Shown: positions 8,969 to 19,825, counted from the stretch's first letter. The stretch is DNA of 64,000 nt from Flavobacteriales bacterium (GCA_018335925.1 JAGXRF010000018.1:124001-188000); one strand, 5' to 3'. The notes: generated by a model from the sequence alone, not told the origin. Program-made: numbers and translations.

Positions 8969-9582
8969 TGCATATTGCTGTAGCCGGAAACATTGGGGCT
9001 GGTAAAACCACCCTAACCAACTTGTTAGCCAAACATTTTAATTGGGAACCTCATTTTGAAGATGTTGTTGATAACCCCTATTTGGATGATTTTTATCACC
9101 AAATGGAGCGATGGAGTTTTAATTTACAGATATACTTTTTAAATAGTAGATTCAGACAAGTATTGGCTATTCGCGAGAGCGGTAAAAACATTATTCAAGA
9201 CAGAACTATTTACGAAGACTCCCATATTTTTGCTCCTAACTTGCATGCCATGGGGTTGATGAGTAATCGTGATTTTGAAAATTATACCTCCTTATTTGAG
9301 TTGATGGAAAACTTGGTTGCTGCTCCTGATTTGTTGATTTATTTGAGAAGTAGCATTCCGAATTTGGTGAAAAACATCCACAAACGAGGTCGTGATTACG
9401 AAAACACTATTTCTATTGATTATTTAAGCCGATTAAATGAACGTTATGAAGCATGGATTTCGACCTATCAAAAAGGTAATTTGTTGATTATTGATGTGGA
9501 TCACATCAACTTTCAGGAAAATCAGGAAGATTTAGGGATGATAGTAGAAAAAATCAATGCCCAAATTAACGGACTTTTTTAA
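8968..9582 (+). CDS. Deoxynucleoside kinase (dGK/dAK/dCK family)
   Basis: Phosphorylates deoxynucleosides to their 5'-monophosphates in salvage, in the cytoplasm. 204 residues, the usual bacterial length. The P-loop GNIGAGKTT is at residues 7-15, the DRTIYED motif begins at D78 (the family's DRS/T-x-YED with its catalytic region), and a LID arginine cluster KRGRDYE lies near 133. Substrate preference (deoxyguanosine or deoxyadenosine) cannot be settled from sequence alone. Starts inside the stop codon of the upstream secreted-protein gene. A concentrative nucleoside transporter and thyA occur later in the window but are not linked. Confidence 0.93.
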   Translation: MHIAVAGNIGAGKTTLTNLLAKHFNWEPHFEDVVDNPYLDDFYHQMERWSFNLQIYFLNSRFRQVLAIRESGKNIIQDRTIYEDSHIFAPNLHAMGLMSNRDFENYTSLFELMENLVAAPDLLIYLRSSIPNLVKNIHKRGRDYENTISIDYLSRLNERYEAWISTYQKGNLLIIDVDHINFQENQEDLGMIVEKINAQINGLF

Positions 9583-9596
9583 GAATTAAACCTAAA

Positions 9597-12104
9597 TTAA
9601 AAATCTGCTTTTACGCCAACCAATACCCCAAATTTTGGTGTTGTGTTGTGTGGGTTTTGAAATTCGTATTGGTTTCTCCAAGTAAAATCAATGCGCAATG
9701 GTCGTAGGTTGCCATAGCCAATATTTTCAATACCAAATCCATATTCTTGGTAAGGCCTTTTATCAGGAGCTACATACGGAATATTGGATAAATTAATTGC
9801 ACTATTACTATTGTTTACAGTACCATAAACTGTTCTAAAAAAACCAACTTCTCGCCATTTTAATTTTTTAATTAATGGCAATCGGTTAAACAACAAACCA
9901 TTTAAATGGTAATCAAACTGACCTAAAACGTATTGATCTGCCATTAAATCGTAATAATTTAGTAATGAAAATGTAGAATTTACTACTGAATACGTTTGGT
10001 TGGCATGAATAGGTGTCATCAAAACTATAGGAACAGTTCCTATAAGTTTACTTCCCTCAACATATGAGTTTAAAAAACCAAATTTTCCAATTTGAAATGT
10101 TTTTCGAACACTTGCCTGTAAACGGTGGTAATCAAAATCCTTTCCTGTTATTCCGGAAAATCCTTTGGTGTATCTAAAAAGATACGTTGCAAAGTTTTTT
10201 AAACTATATTTTCTCTCCACTCCAAATCCGTAAGGTAGTCTTCCAGGAGTAAAAGCTAATGTTAAACTAGTACTATATCCATGCACTTTATCTTGAATAT
10301 TCCCATTTCTATCTACATATTGTGTTGAAAAGTTTTCAGGAGATGCTGAGGTCATGTCTTGGTAAATACCCGCTAAACTTAAATGTAAATTGTCGTTAAA
10401 TTCATATTTAATCTCAGTAGAAAACCTTCTATTATGAGTTAATGAAAAATTGTTTCCTCTAACAAATAATGCACCTACCCCAAAATTTCGCATCAATAAT
10501 TCATTATCCTGTAACACTTTGGCAGAAATTTGTTCAAAATCGTTCATGTATGATACTCCCAAAATTAATCGAGGATCTTGTGCTGCAAGATATTTTATTT
10601 CAGCACCATACTTCCATTCTTTATCTTCAAAACCATAAGCAGCATAAGTATTTATTCGAAATCTATCGTCTTTGGATGCATAGTTTCTGAGGCCTAACCT
10701 AACCCTAGTACCTTCAACATTGTTTCTGTTAAAAGCCAACCAAAGAGACCCAAGTTGAAAATTTTTAAATACTGGAATATTTCCTGTTGTAAGTAAATTA
10801 ACAAATCCGTTTATCGACTTAATTTTTTTGTTGTTTTGTAACTCTACTATAATCTGGTGGTTTTTCTTTACATATTCAGACAATACGGCATTTTCATTCC
10901 AAAACTGTTCATCCTTTTCGTATTGTGATGCAGAAATTTGCTTGGTGGTTTTATCGTAAAACTCCTCCTCTTTTGGTTTATTTGGAACAAAATCTTGATA
11001 AACTAAACGGTTTTTTATGTACACCCCTTTTTCCTCATCACTTGACGTAACTAAGGTAAAATCAGCTTCAAAATCGGTGTCGGTTAATACATAATAATCT
11101 CCATTTATCAATTTGAATTTTTTATCAATATTCATCCCTCTAACCATGTTTAAATTGGTGTTTTTGCCTAGTTGCATATTAATTTCTGCAACAGAATTTA
11201 ATGCTGCATCTACTTTCATGCTTCCGGTAAAAACCAAATCACCTTCTTGGCGGGGGAAAAAGTATATTTGATAAAATTTTCTTCCACTATCAACCAAAGA
11301 ATCTTGTAAGACATATTCATACATACTATAAGCATCTGTTGAAAGTGGACTCACAAAGAATTTTTCTAAAACTTTAATATTGTTTTCATATATATCAAAT
11401 TCTTTGTAGGCTACCGACACCTTGTCATATGCCAAGCCTTCTGCTGCAACTCCTGTGATTCTTTCTGCAAACTTTTCTTTTTTCTCTTTATTCAATTGGT
11501 TGTTGATGTACACCATTTCAAAAAACTCTCGCATATAAATAGGAACATCAAACCAATCATTGGCATTTTTCTTTTGAATTATTTTTGTGATAGAATCAAA
11601 TCCTTTTCCTAATACTTTTTTCATAAAAGCACTGTCTAAATGATTCAAATCAACCTCTAACATAGAATACGTTTTGTATTCGTATGCATCCAAATGTTTT
11701 AATTGATTTCTTTTTTTATTGTCCCAAATCTTTTGCAAAATGGGATAGGCAGGATTATCTTTTTTCTTTAAATGCTTTTTAGGTTTGTTAACTACCACTA
11801 CTTCTTGTAATTGTTCACCTTCCTTTAAAACAAATTTCAAGTTGTAAGCATTTTTGCCTACTATTTTGTGTTCTAACGTTTGGTATCCTATATAGGAAAT
11901 TACAAGTGTATTATGTGTATTCGAAGAGTATAATTGAAATTTCCCTTGCTCGTTAGTTATGGTTCCTTCGGAGGAATTTTTGAAATAAACATTGACAAAA
12001 GGGATTGATTGCCCGGATTCGTCTAGCACGACACCAGAAACACTTGTTTGTGAAGTTGCCACAGTAATACAGCCTAGTAAAAGGTACCAAAAGAAGTGTT
12101 TCAT
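9597..12104 (-). CDS. DUF5686 outer-membrane protein with carboxypeptidase-regulatory-like domain
   Basis: 835 residues from the ATG at 12104; 18 more codons are open upstream, but this ATG yields the signal peptide KHFFWYLLLGCITVATSQ. A carboxypeptidase-D regulatory-like domain follows (about 20-100: SGVVLDESGQSIPFVNVYFK, ISYIGYQTLEHKI), then the long DUF5686 region with a C-terminal outer-membrane barrel (RIDFTWRNQYEF near the end). Bacteroidota-specific family, thought to be surface/outer-membrane; biochemical role unknown. It stands alone, convergent with the kinase gene and 15 bp from it. Confidence 0.88.
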   Translation of the reverse strand: MKHFFWYLLLGCITVATSQTSVSGVVLDESGQSIPFVNVYFKNSSEGTITNEQGKFQLYSSNTHNTLVISYIGYQTLEHKIVGKNAYNLKFVLKEGEQLQEVVVVNKPKKHLKKKDNPAYPILQKIWDNKKRNQLKHLDAYEYKTYSMLEVDLNHLDSAFMKKVLGKGFDSITKIIQKKNANDWFDVPIYMREFFEMVYINNQLNKEKKEKFAERITGVAAEGLAYDKVSVAYKEFDIYENNIKVLEKFFVSPLSTDAYSMYEYVLQDSLVDSGRKFYQIYFFPRQEGDLVFTGSMKVDAALNSVAEINMQLGKNTNLNMVRGMNIDKKFKLINGDYYVLTDTDFEADFTLVTSSDEEKGVYIKNRLVYQDFVPNKPKEEEFYDKTTKQISASQYEKDEQFWNENAVLSEYVKKNHQIIVELQNNKKIKSINGFVNLLTTGNIPVFKNFQLGSLWLAFNRNNVEGTRVRLGLRNYASKDDRFRINTYAAYGFEDKEWKYGAEIKYLAAQDPRLILGVSYMNDFEQISAKVLQDNELLMRNFGVGALFVRGNNFSLTHNRRFSTEIKYEFNDNLHLSLAGIYQDMTSASPENFSTQYVDRNGNIQDKVHGYSTSLTLAFTPGRLPYGFGVERKYSLKNFATYLFRYTKGFSGITGKDFDYHRLQASVRKTFQIGKFGFLNSYVEGSKLIGTVPIVLMTPIHANQTYSVVNSTFSLLNYYDLMADQYVLGQFDYHLNGLLFNRLPLIKKLKWREVGFFRTVYGTVNNSNSAINLSNIPYVAPDKRPYQEYGFGIENIGYGNLRPLRIDFTWRNQYEFQNPHNTTPKFGVLVGVKADF

Positions 12105-12192
12105 AAGTAAAATCCGAAAAGCTAACCGTTTGCTTTCAAAAAATTGAACATCAAACAATTAGCTTTTAGGGCTATATTTAGTTATTGGTTGG

Positions 12193-13173
12193 TTATGCTC
12201 GGTATAACACCTTTTTAACTGCTTTAATTACATCTTGTGCATTGGGCAACCATTCTTTTAATAAAGCAGGAGAATATGGAGCCGGTGTATCGGCTGTGGT
12301 GATTCTCTGAATAGGAGCATCTAAATAATCAAATGCTCTTTCCTGAATCATGTAGGTAATTTCAGATGCCACACTAGCAAAAGGCCAAGCTTCTTCTAAT
12401 ACTACCAAACGATTGGTTTTTTGTACGGAACGGATGATGGCTTCATAATCCATCGGACGAACCGTACGTAAATCGATAATTTCACAAGAAATTCCTTCTT
12501 TAGCTAATTCGTCTGCTGCAATATAGGCTTCTTTGATAATTTTTCCAAAGGAAACAATCGTCACATCCGTACCTTCTCTTTTGATATCTGCAACTCCTAA
12601 CGGTATGGTATATTCTCCGTCGGGCACTTCCATTTTATCGCCATACATTTGTTCGGATTCCATAAAAATAACGGGGTCATTATCTCTGATAGCTGATTTT
12701 AATAATCCTTTGGCATCATATGGATTAGATGGCACTACTACTTTCAAACCTGGGGTATTGGCATACCAGTTTTCAAATGCTTGTGAGTGGGTGGCAGCCA
12801 ACTGACCTGCAGAAGCGGTAGGTCCACGAAATACCATAGGCATGGTAAATTGTCCGGCACTCATTTGACGCATTTTTGCTGCGTTATTAATGATTTGGTC
12901 AATACCAACCAAAGAAAAGTTAAAGGTCATGAATTCCACTATCGGACGTAAACCGTTCATGGCAGAACCAACTGCAATTCCGGCAAAACCCAACTCGGCT
13001 ATAGGGGTGTCAATTACCCTATCCGGACCAAACTCGTCTAGCATTCCTTTAGAGGCTTTGTAAGCACCGTTGTATTCGGCAACTTCTTCACCCATCAAAT
13101 AAATATTTGGGTCTCTTCTCATTTCTTCGCTCATGGCTTCGCAAATGGCTTCTCTAAATTGGATGGTTCTCAT
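12193..13173 (-). CDS. pdhB: Pyruvate dehydrogenase E1 component, beta subunit
   Basis: Beta half of the thiamine-diphosphate-dependent E1 of the pyruvate dehydrogenase complex. 326 residues from the ATG at 13173 (MRTIQFREAICEAMSEEM), the normal E1-beta length. Typical segments are GEEVAEYNGAYKASKGM, FGPDRVIDTPIAELGFAGIA and VVLEEAWPFASVASEI. The frame is open for 18 codons further upstream to 13227, but a TAATTTTG -7 box at 13209-13216 sits inside that extension, so the longer start would precede the promoter. No E1-alpha or E2 gene is adjacent, a common arrangement in Flavobacteriia. Confidence 0.95.
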   Translation of the reverse strand: MRTIQFREAICEAMSEEMRRDPNIYLMGEEVAEYNGAYKASKGMLDEFGPDRVIDTPIAELGFAGIAVGSAMNGLRPIVEFMTFNFSLVGIDQIINNAAKMRQMSAGQFTMPMVFRGPTASAGQLAATHSQAFENWYANTPGLKVVVPSNPYDAKGLLKSAIRDNDPVIFMESEQMYGDKMEVPDGEYTIPLGVADIKREGTDVTIVSFGKIIKEAYIAADELAKEGISCEIIDLRTVRPMDYEAIIRSVQKTNRLVVLEEAWPFASVASEITYMIQERAFDYLDAPIQRITTADTPAPYSPALLKEWLPNAQDVIKAVKKVLYRA

Positions 13174-13208
13174 ATCAAAATGGTTTTGTCTGTCAAAATT
13201 TCGATTTG

Positions 13209-13216
13209 CAAAATTA
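13209..13216 (-). promoter_or_regulatory. Likely pdhB -7 box
   Basis: TAATTTTG on the minus strand matches TAnnTTTG. The nearest TTTG upstream is only 15 bp away, shorter than the usual 19-21, so the -33 match is poor. Predicted transcription start near 13203, which supports the shorter pdhB start at 13173. Confidence 0.45.
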
Positions 13217-13328
13217 GAAAAATGCATAGGACAAAAAAAATTATACGCAAAAAACTCACTACATCGTTAGCACAAAAGTTACATTTTGACTTAATGTTTT
13301 GTTTATTAGTATTTTGTCGATAAAAAAA

Positions 13329-13355
13329 ATCAATTCATCTAATTTATAAATTGAT
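13329..13355 (+). promoter_or_regulatory. Inverted repeat and -7 box upstream of giant T9SS gene 1
   Basis: ATCAATT (13329-13335) and AATTGAT (13349-13355) form a 7-bp inverted repeat spaced by 13 bp. It ends just upstream of where the -33 region of the TATATTTG box at 13381-13388 would fall. Candidate operator; an AT-rich repeat this short could be chance. Confidence 0.35.
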
Positions 13356-13441
13356 GATATTAACGTAAAAGCCTAGTTTATATATTTGTTAGTCTTGTAG
13401 AAAAAAAACTACAAAAATCAAAACCAAAACCTACTAATTGT

Positions 13442-16400
13442 ATGATGAAAAAATTACTTTTTATCTCGTGTTTTTTATATAGCTTACTTGGGTGGGGGCA
13501 GACGAATTATGATTGGATAAATACAGCACCTGATGGTAATTGGAGACAAGGTGCTAGTGGAGAAAGATGGAATCCAGGAGGGCTTTGGGATGAGCCACCG
13601 TTTGGAATTCTCAGATTTGATAACAACCATCAATTGTCAATGACAAATAATGTTGCCGGAACCTACAATACATATATGTTATTATTTCAACCGAACAATA
13701 ATCAAGTGAGAACTATTTCAGGGAATCCAATAAGATTTTTTGATTTTGGAGGGAATAACCCAAAAATCGAAAATTTTTCTTCAGCAACCCATATATTAAA
13801 TTTTAATATATCTGGAGACGGTGATATAGACGACCCAATTGAAATTAATTTACAAGGCACTGGTGGATTGACTTTTGGAGGCACTATTAATAACCAAGGA
13901 GGTTGGCTTAATTTTTTTGGATCAAATAATGCAGTTGCCAGATTTAATGGGATTATCTCTGGATCGGGAGGATTAGGCATCAAAACAAACACTATAGTTG
14001 CTTTAAACGCAAATAATACCTATTCAGGTAATACAGAAATTGACCAAGGGGAATTATGGATTGGAGAAAATGGAAATATCGCAACCGGAACTACTGTTTT
14101 TATTGGCAATGGTGGGCAAACCACTTACGTTGCCAAATTCTTTTTAGCTGACCCTGATGGTGGCCAAAATTTTTCAAATACAATAACTATAAATAATGGC
14201 AATGGATTAACAAGATATATAGGTTCCCTAAATACTAGTGGTACCAATACCATATCAGGAGCAATATCTAAAAGTAATTTAGCCAATTTAAATTTTGAAG
14301 TAGTAAATGCTGGAGGTACACTTGCTGTTACGGGAGGGCTTAATGCTGGCACAAACGCTACTATATTAAGAAAATTTGGACCTGGAAGGTTGGTAATTTC
14401 TTCAAATGATTTTAACACTAATACATTAGGAGATATTTTTTTAAGAAATGGAATCTTAGAAGTTGATTTATTTCCAAGTCGTTTTGGTGGAAGTAGAGCA
14501 ATAACTCTTGGTGATGATGGACTTTCCACCCTTAGAATAAATGAAACTAGTGAAAATCATTCTGGTGCCATTAATATTAATAGCAACAATGGAGTAATTG
14601 AATTTAACTCCACAACTCAAAGACAATACACAAGCATTATAAGTTTTGGCGCTAACACACTTACCATCAACAACCAAAGTTCTGTTATTTTAGATTTAAA
14701 TGGCAACCAAACAGGTACAGGCACCCTAAACATAAACTCTACTGGTCCTGGACTTGTTTTGCTTACAAGAAGTTCTTATGACAGAACTGGTAATACGGTA
14801 ATAAATAGCGGCACTTTAAGATATAACCCAACAGCAAATTCTACATTTAACTCCAAATTGGTTTTAAATGGTGGAACTTTCAGTACGCAAGTTATTAGTG
14901 CAGGTAGAACAATTACAAGTACTGCACCTTTGCAATTAACCAATAGCTCAAGCATTGTATTATCAACCTCTGCTCACACTTTAACTTTTGCAAATAGTAG
15001 TGGGGAAAGTTGGACTGGAACATTGACTATAACAGGATGGTCTGGTACACCTGGTTCTACTGGTTTTGGCACAGCTGGTAGAATTTTTATTGGTAATAAT
15101 AATTCGACCTTAACTACAGTACAATTAAACAGCATTAATTTTGTTAACTATGCTCCAGGAGCAGAATTAACTGCAAGTGGTGAATTGGTACCAAGAGATT
15201 TTCCTACTTTTTATTCCAAAGGTTCGCTTCCACCAAATGTAACGAGCAGTTGGTCAAGTACTACCGATGGTATTGGAGCTGGACCTGTGGATTTTACAGC
15301 TGGGAATACCCGTTATATCATCCAAAATGGCCACCATATGACTACTTCTACGGCTTGGTCGATTTCAGGGGTCAATTCTATTTTAAGAATTTTAGATGGG
15401 GGTACGTTACAGTCTACTTTTGCTGTGACCATTCCATCCACAGGGACTTTTGAAATTCAAGATGGAGGTACTTATGTGCATGAAAATGCAGTAGCATTTG
15501 GCAGTTCAATATTTCAAGGAAGTGAAATTTTTGGGAATAATAGCACAATTGAATTTAGAGATTGGAATAGCACTGCACCCACAAACACTTCATATGGAAA
15601 TCTCATTTTTAATGCAACTACAAATGTTTCTGGGGCTATTCAATTTTCAAATGCCATTGAAAATATTTATGGTAATTTAACTATTTTAAATACAGGATTC
15701 CCAACTATTCGTGAAGTTCGTTTAACCGCTAGCACTTCTAATAATACTGTGTTGCATGGTAATTTATCAATGTCTGGCGGTGCATTTACTTTAACTGGAG
15801 GAAATGGAGCTTCTACTTTAACTGTCATAGGAAACGTTAGTTTAACAGGAGGAGATTTAAGACTACACACAAATACAACAGGTGCGGCAAACTTTATTGT
15901 AAATGGTGAGAATTTTACCCTTGGAGAAAACGTTTCTTTAAGTCCATCGCCTTCTACTTTAACTATTCCCGGCAATTCCGGCTTCTACTTCAACCGCAAT
16001 GGAGTGCAAAACGTAAGCATAGGACAAGCATTTGCTTCAGGTAATTACAGAGATAGATTCTTTTATAATGCTTCTCAAACTACTTTAAACGAAACGTATA
16101 ACGGTACAGTAGCTCAAGAAACCGTAAACGGTAATGGGGCAACACCATTAACGGGATACAGTGCTTGGCCAACAAGCGGAAATCACTTACGTAATTTGAC
16201 AATTAACAATACTGCAGGAGTTACCTTGCGAAATAATCGTTCCATCAACGAAAACTTGGTGCTGACCAACGGAACTTTAACTGCAGCTACCAACACTACT
16301 TTGGTGTTTCAAGGAGATCAAATTAACCGCACCAACGGTTTTTTAAATTTTTCAGCAACCGGAGCAACCTTAGAAATGAATAACAACACGCTAAAAACAT

Positions 16401-19400
16401 TTCCTACAGGGTTGTTTTCGAGTAGTATTTCCAATTTACATATCAATGGGTCTGGAGGAGTCAAAGCAAACCAAGATTTGAACATCACCAATAATTTATC
16501 TTTGAACCAATCCAATCCGAACCTAACGGATGGATTATTGGACATGGTTATTGACTATGGAAGTTATGCAACAACTGCAAATCCGGATAGCACCAATCCA
16601 GACAACAATTTAAATTCTTATACTTTAAACATGGTTGGTAATGCAACCACTATTGGAAATGGAGATGTAACCGGAAAAATAAGAAGGTCTGGAATTGTGT
16701 CTGGAAACACCTATACTTTCGGAAATAAAAACATGCAACTAACTTTTAATGGAACCAATTTGCCTGCCTATATAGAAGTTGTAGCAACTAAGGGAAATAA
16801 AGGATTGCATGTGGATAAAGATGGTATTGGAGATTTACCCGGAACAGATGTTTCTCCAATTGGTGGAGCTGCAGTCAAAAGATTGTACCAAATCAAAAGA
16901 TCAGGAGGAGACACTCCAACCACATTTACCATTCGATTGCCATATAACACAGATGAGTTAAACGGAAATTCAGAAAATGATTTGGTAATATGGGATCACC
17001 ATTTACCATATAATGGAGTTACTCCGCATGAACACGGAAAAACCTCCTTAAATACCACCGAAAGATACATAGAATTAGCAGGTCATGGGATTAGATATTT
17101 GGCATTAGATGGAGCAGTACCATCCGTTGGAACATTTAGTACAACCAAATATTGGATGGTTGCTGAAAAAGAAACCACCGATGTTTTATGGTTGGGTGCA
17201 GCAACAGACGATTGGAATATACCATCCAATTGGACTAGCGGTAGAGTGCCTGACTTTGATACAAAAATTGTAATTCCTCAAGTACCTACTTACCAAAACG
17301 AATTACAACTAGAAGGTACAGTAGAAGTTGCATCAATAGATGTAAAAAACAATGGCTCATTTGTAGCAAAAAATAACGCAGTGGTTCAAGTTAAAGGAGG
17401 TGTTTTAAGCAATGGAGGCATTGGTTCATGGAATAACCAAGGAAATTTTGTGGCTGAACCAGGTAGTAAAATTATATTTGAAAACCCAAGTGCTACCATT
17501 GCAGGAAATTCAAAATTCCATGATTTAGAAGTGAAAAATGGAGGAAAATTAACTATTGCTGATAATACCGTGGTAGAGGTAGTTGGTAATTTAGTGAATT
17601 TTGGTGAGTTAGATGCCAATTCAACTGAAAACACTATTCGTTTTTTAGGAACAAATCAAACGATTCCAGCAACTAATGGATTAGGTCTAGCATACAGAAA
17701 CATCGAAATCAATCAAATAGACGAGTCCAGTGAAGTAACCATGACGGGATCTATAGAAATCAATGGAAGCTTATCTATCCCATCTGGAAAATTAAAAGTA
17801 GAAAACAATACTTTAACTTTAAGAGGAGCATTTCCGGAAGAGGCACAAAAAATAATTACTACCAACCAGTCAAGATTGGAATTTAGAAATTCAGGCACCG
17901 GAACCAAGGTAATACCAGATTTTTCTTCTATTAACGACATCGTTGTTGATACGAATCTTCAATTAGAAGCAAGTGCCAATTTAGATGTGCATGGCAATAT
18001 CAATGTAAACAAAGGAACATTAAATTTGGGTGCTTTTAGTTGGAATAGAAATTCGGATGGAGGTACTTTATCGATTGGTAACCAAGGGAAATTGCTAATT
18101 GGTGGAAATAACACTTTGCCTTCTTCCTTTAGTGTTCATGATTTTGATACAGATTCTGAAGTAGCTTATGTTGGTGGTAATCAAACAATCAAAAAACCAA
18201 CTAATACCTACGGAAATTTACGTTTAGCTGGTACAGGGGATAAAATCTTTGAAGAATCAGAAAGTTTGATTGAAGTAAGTAAAGATTTGTTGATTGAAGG
18301 TGGAAACTTAAAAGTTGGAGAAGACAAAACCTTAAAGGTAAATAACCAATTTAACAACCAATCGGGTTTGGCCACTTTTGAAACTGGAGCTAGTTTGCTT
18401 CAGGTGAATAATGTGTTGAATAACGGAAATATAACTTACAAAAGAACAACAGGCGATTTAAAGAATTTTGACTTTGTTTATTGGGGAACTATGGTTCATA
18501 ACCCATTAATTAAAGATATGTGGATGACCAATGCTTCGGAAACTTTTTACAGATTTAATCCAGTAACTAATAATTGGGTATTACTTTCAGGAAATACCCC
18601 AATGACACCTGGTATTGGATATATTGCCAGAGCAAGATTTAACCCTAATTGGGGTTCTGGCCCAACTCCTCCTTCTGCATTGCCTTGGACAGCTACTTAT
18701 ATTGCTCGACCAAATAATGGAAATGTTGAGGTGGATATATTTCAAGATAAATTTCATTTAATTGCCAATCCATACCCAAGTGCACTTGATGCCAAAGAAT
18801 TTATTCAGCAAGGAGGTGATTTTATATCTTCTCCATTTTTACCAACTATTTTTATTTGGACGCAGGCAAGTGGAATTAACAACAACCAATACCAAAGCAG
18901 CGATTATGCCGCATTTAATTTGTTTACAGAAACACCAGACGCTTTAAATCCTTCTGGATATACTGTTTCTAGATACGTTGGAGCTGGCCAAGGATTTTTC
19001 GTTCGAACTAAAAACATTGCAATGCCAAATCCGGCAAAGGCAACTTTTACAAACAATCATCGGGTAGCAGGAAATAATGAAAACTTTACCAAACCAGCAA
19101 AAACAAAAAATCAAATAAATTCAGAAGTTTCCATGCAAAAATATTGGTTAAAACTAACCAATACCTTAGGAAATACCAAGCAAACCGCAATTGTACACCA
19201 TCCTGAAGGCTCCATTAGTTATAATCCGATGCAAGACTCCCCAGCCTTTAACGGAAATGCTACTTTAAATTTATTTTCACTTTTTGCCAATCAAAGAATG
19301 GCTGTAAATGTTACTTCGCCTATTCAAATTACCGATGAAATTCCAATCGGTTTTACTACTACCCAGCCTGGAAGCCACAACATATCGTTAGCTCATTTAG

Positions 19401-19795
19401 AAAACATATCCGAATCACAAGATATTTATTTATTAGATCAAGTTTTATCGGTTACGCATAACATTAAACAAGGCCCCTATACGTTTACTTCAATATCAGG
19501 TACTTTTAACGAGCGATTTAAAATTGTGTTTCAAAATCAAACTTTAAGCACCCCCGAAATCTCCACAGCTAATTGGATTGTTTTTGCCAAAGAAAACAAC
19601 ATCCATGTACAAACTGGAAATGATTTGATAGATCAAATTTCTATATACGACTTAAATGGAAGGTTGTTGTATCAAAAACAAAACATACTTGATAACAATT
19701 TATTAATACCATGGAATTTCAAACAACAAGTGTTTTTGGTTCAGCTTATTGACACAAATGGAATTTCTTATAAAACCAAGGTTTTATTGCCATAA
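13442..19795 (+). CDS. Giant secreted T9SS protein 1 (beta-strand repeat N-terminus)
   Basis: 2117 residues, probably exported by the type IX system and fixed to or released from the cell surface. Signal peptide: KKLLFISCFLYSLLGWGQ. Residues about 20-560 carry autotransporter-associated beta-strand repeats (NNTYSGNTEIDQGELWIG near 190; YDRTGNTVINSGTLRYNP near 445). A low-complexity Asn/Thr/Gly beta-helical region follows. From about residue 1010 to the end the protein is homologous to giant protein 3, including GLHVDKDG, WDHHLPYNGVTPHEHG and the FDFVYWG/NPYPS module. A type A T9SS sorting domain of about 70 residues (IYDLNGRLLYQK...KTKVLLP) ends it. Likely an adhesin or structural surface protein; no catalytic motif seen. 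Confidence 0.9.
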   Translation: MMKKLLFISCFLYSLLGWGQTNYDWINTAPDGNWRQGASGERWNPGGLWDEPPFGILRFDNNHQLSMTNNVAGTYNTYMLLFQPNNNQVRTISGNPIRFFDFGGNNPKIENFSSATHILNFNISGDGDIDDPIEINLQGTGGLTFGGTINNQGGWLNFFGSNNAVARFNGIISGSGGLGIKTNTIVALNANNTYSGNTEIDQGELWIGENGNIATGTTVFIGNGGQTTYVAKFFLADPDGGQNFSNTITINNGNGLTRYIGSLNTSGTNTISGAISKSNLANLNFEVVNAGGTLAVTGGLNAGTNATILRKFGPGRLVISSNDFNTNTLGDIFLRNGILEVDLFPSRFGGSRAITLGDDGLSTLRINETSENHSGAININSNNGVIEFNSTTQRQYTSIISFGANTLTINNQSSVILDLNGNQTGTGTLNINSTGPGLVLLTRSSYDRTGNTVINSGTLRYNPTANSTFNSKLVLNGGTFSTQVISAGRTITSTAPLQLTNSSSIVLSTSAHTLTFANSSGESWTGTLTITGWSGTPGSTGFGTAGRIFIGNNNSTLTTVQLNSINFVNYAPGAELTASGELVPRDFPTFYSKGSLPPNVTSSWSSTTDGIGAGPVDFTAGNTRYIIQNGHHMTTSTAWSISGVNSILRILDGGTLQSTFAVTIPSTGTFEIQDGGTYVHENAVAFGSSIFQGSEIFGNNSTIEFRDWNSTAPTNTSYGNLIFNATTNVSGAIQFSNAIENIYGNLTILNTGFPTIREVRLTASTSNNTVLHGNLSMSGGAFTLTGGNGASTLTVIGNVSLTGGDLRLHTNTTGAANFIVNGENFTLGENVSLSPSPSTLTIPGNSGFYFNRNGVQNVSIGQAFASGNYRDRFFYNASQTTLNETYNGTVAQETVNGNGATPLTGYSAWPTSGNHLRNLTINNTAGVTLRNNRSINENLVLTNGTLTAATNTTLVFQGDQINRTNGFLNFSATGATLEMNNNTLKTFPTGLFSSSISNLHINGSGGVKANQDLNITNNLSLNQSNPNLTDGLLDMVIDYGSYATTANPDSTNPDNNLNSYTLNMVGNATTIGNGDVTGKIRRSGIVSGNTYTFGNKNMQLTFNGTNLPAYIEVVATKGNKGLHVDKDGIGDLPGTDVSPIGGAAVKRLYQIKRSGGDTPTTFTIRLPYNTDELNGNSENDLVIWDHHLPYNGVTPHEHGKTSLNTTERYIELAGHGIRYLALDGAVPSVGTFSTTKYWMVAEKETTDVLWLGAATDDWNIPSNWTSGRVPDFDTKIVIPQVPTYQNELQLEGTVEVASIDVKNNGSFVAKNNAVVQVKGGVLSNGGIGSWNNQGNFVAEPGSKIIFENPSATIAGNSKFHDLEVKNGGKLTIADNTVVEVVGNLVNFGELDANSTENTIRFLGTNQTIPATNGLGLAYRNIEINQIDESSEVTMTGSIEINGSLSIPSGKLKVENNTLTLRGAFPEEAQKIITTNQSRLEFRNSGTGTKVIPDFSSINDIVVDTNLQLEASANLDVHGNINVNKGTLNLGAFSWNRNSDGGTLSIGNQGKLLIGGNNTLPSSFSVHDFDTDSEVAYVGGNQTIKKPTNTYGNLRLAGTGDKIFEESESLIEVSKDLLIEGGNLKVGEDKTLKVNNQFNNQSGLATFETGASLLQVNNVLNNGNITYKRTTGDLKNFDFVYWGTMVHNPLIKDMWMTNASETFYRFNPVTNNWVLLSGNTPMTPGIGYIARARFNPNWGSGPTPPSALPWTATYIARPNNGNVEVDIFQDKFHLIANPYPSALDAKEFIQQGGDFISSPFLPTIFIWTQASGINNNQYQSSDYAAFNLFTETPDALNPSGYTVSRYVGAGQGFFVRTKNIAMPNPAKATFTNNHRVAGNNENFTKPAKTKNQINSEVSMQKYWLKLTNTLGNTKQTAIVHHPEGSISYNPMQDSPAFNGNATLNLFSLFANQRMAVNVTSPIQITDEIPIGFTTTQPGSHNISLAHLENISESQDIYLLDQVLSVTHNIKQGPYTFTSISGTFNERFKIVFQNQTLSTPEISTANWIVFAKENNIHVQTGNDLIDQISIYDLNGRLLYQKQNILDNNLLIPWNFKQQVFLVQLIDTNGISYKTKVLLP

Positions 19796-19825
19796 CAGTA
19801 TCCAATTATAAAATTTTCATAAAAC

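Noticed and set aside
13173..13227. Longer pdhB start at 13227
   Set aside because: The extra 18 codons overlap the -7 box and do not match E1-beta N-termini.
13702..17940. Several minus-strand frames of 60-134 codons opposite the giant T9SS genes
   Set aside because: Composition mirrors the Asn/Thr/Gly-rich coding strand; no starts, promoters or domains support them.
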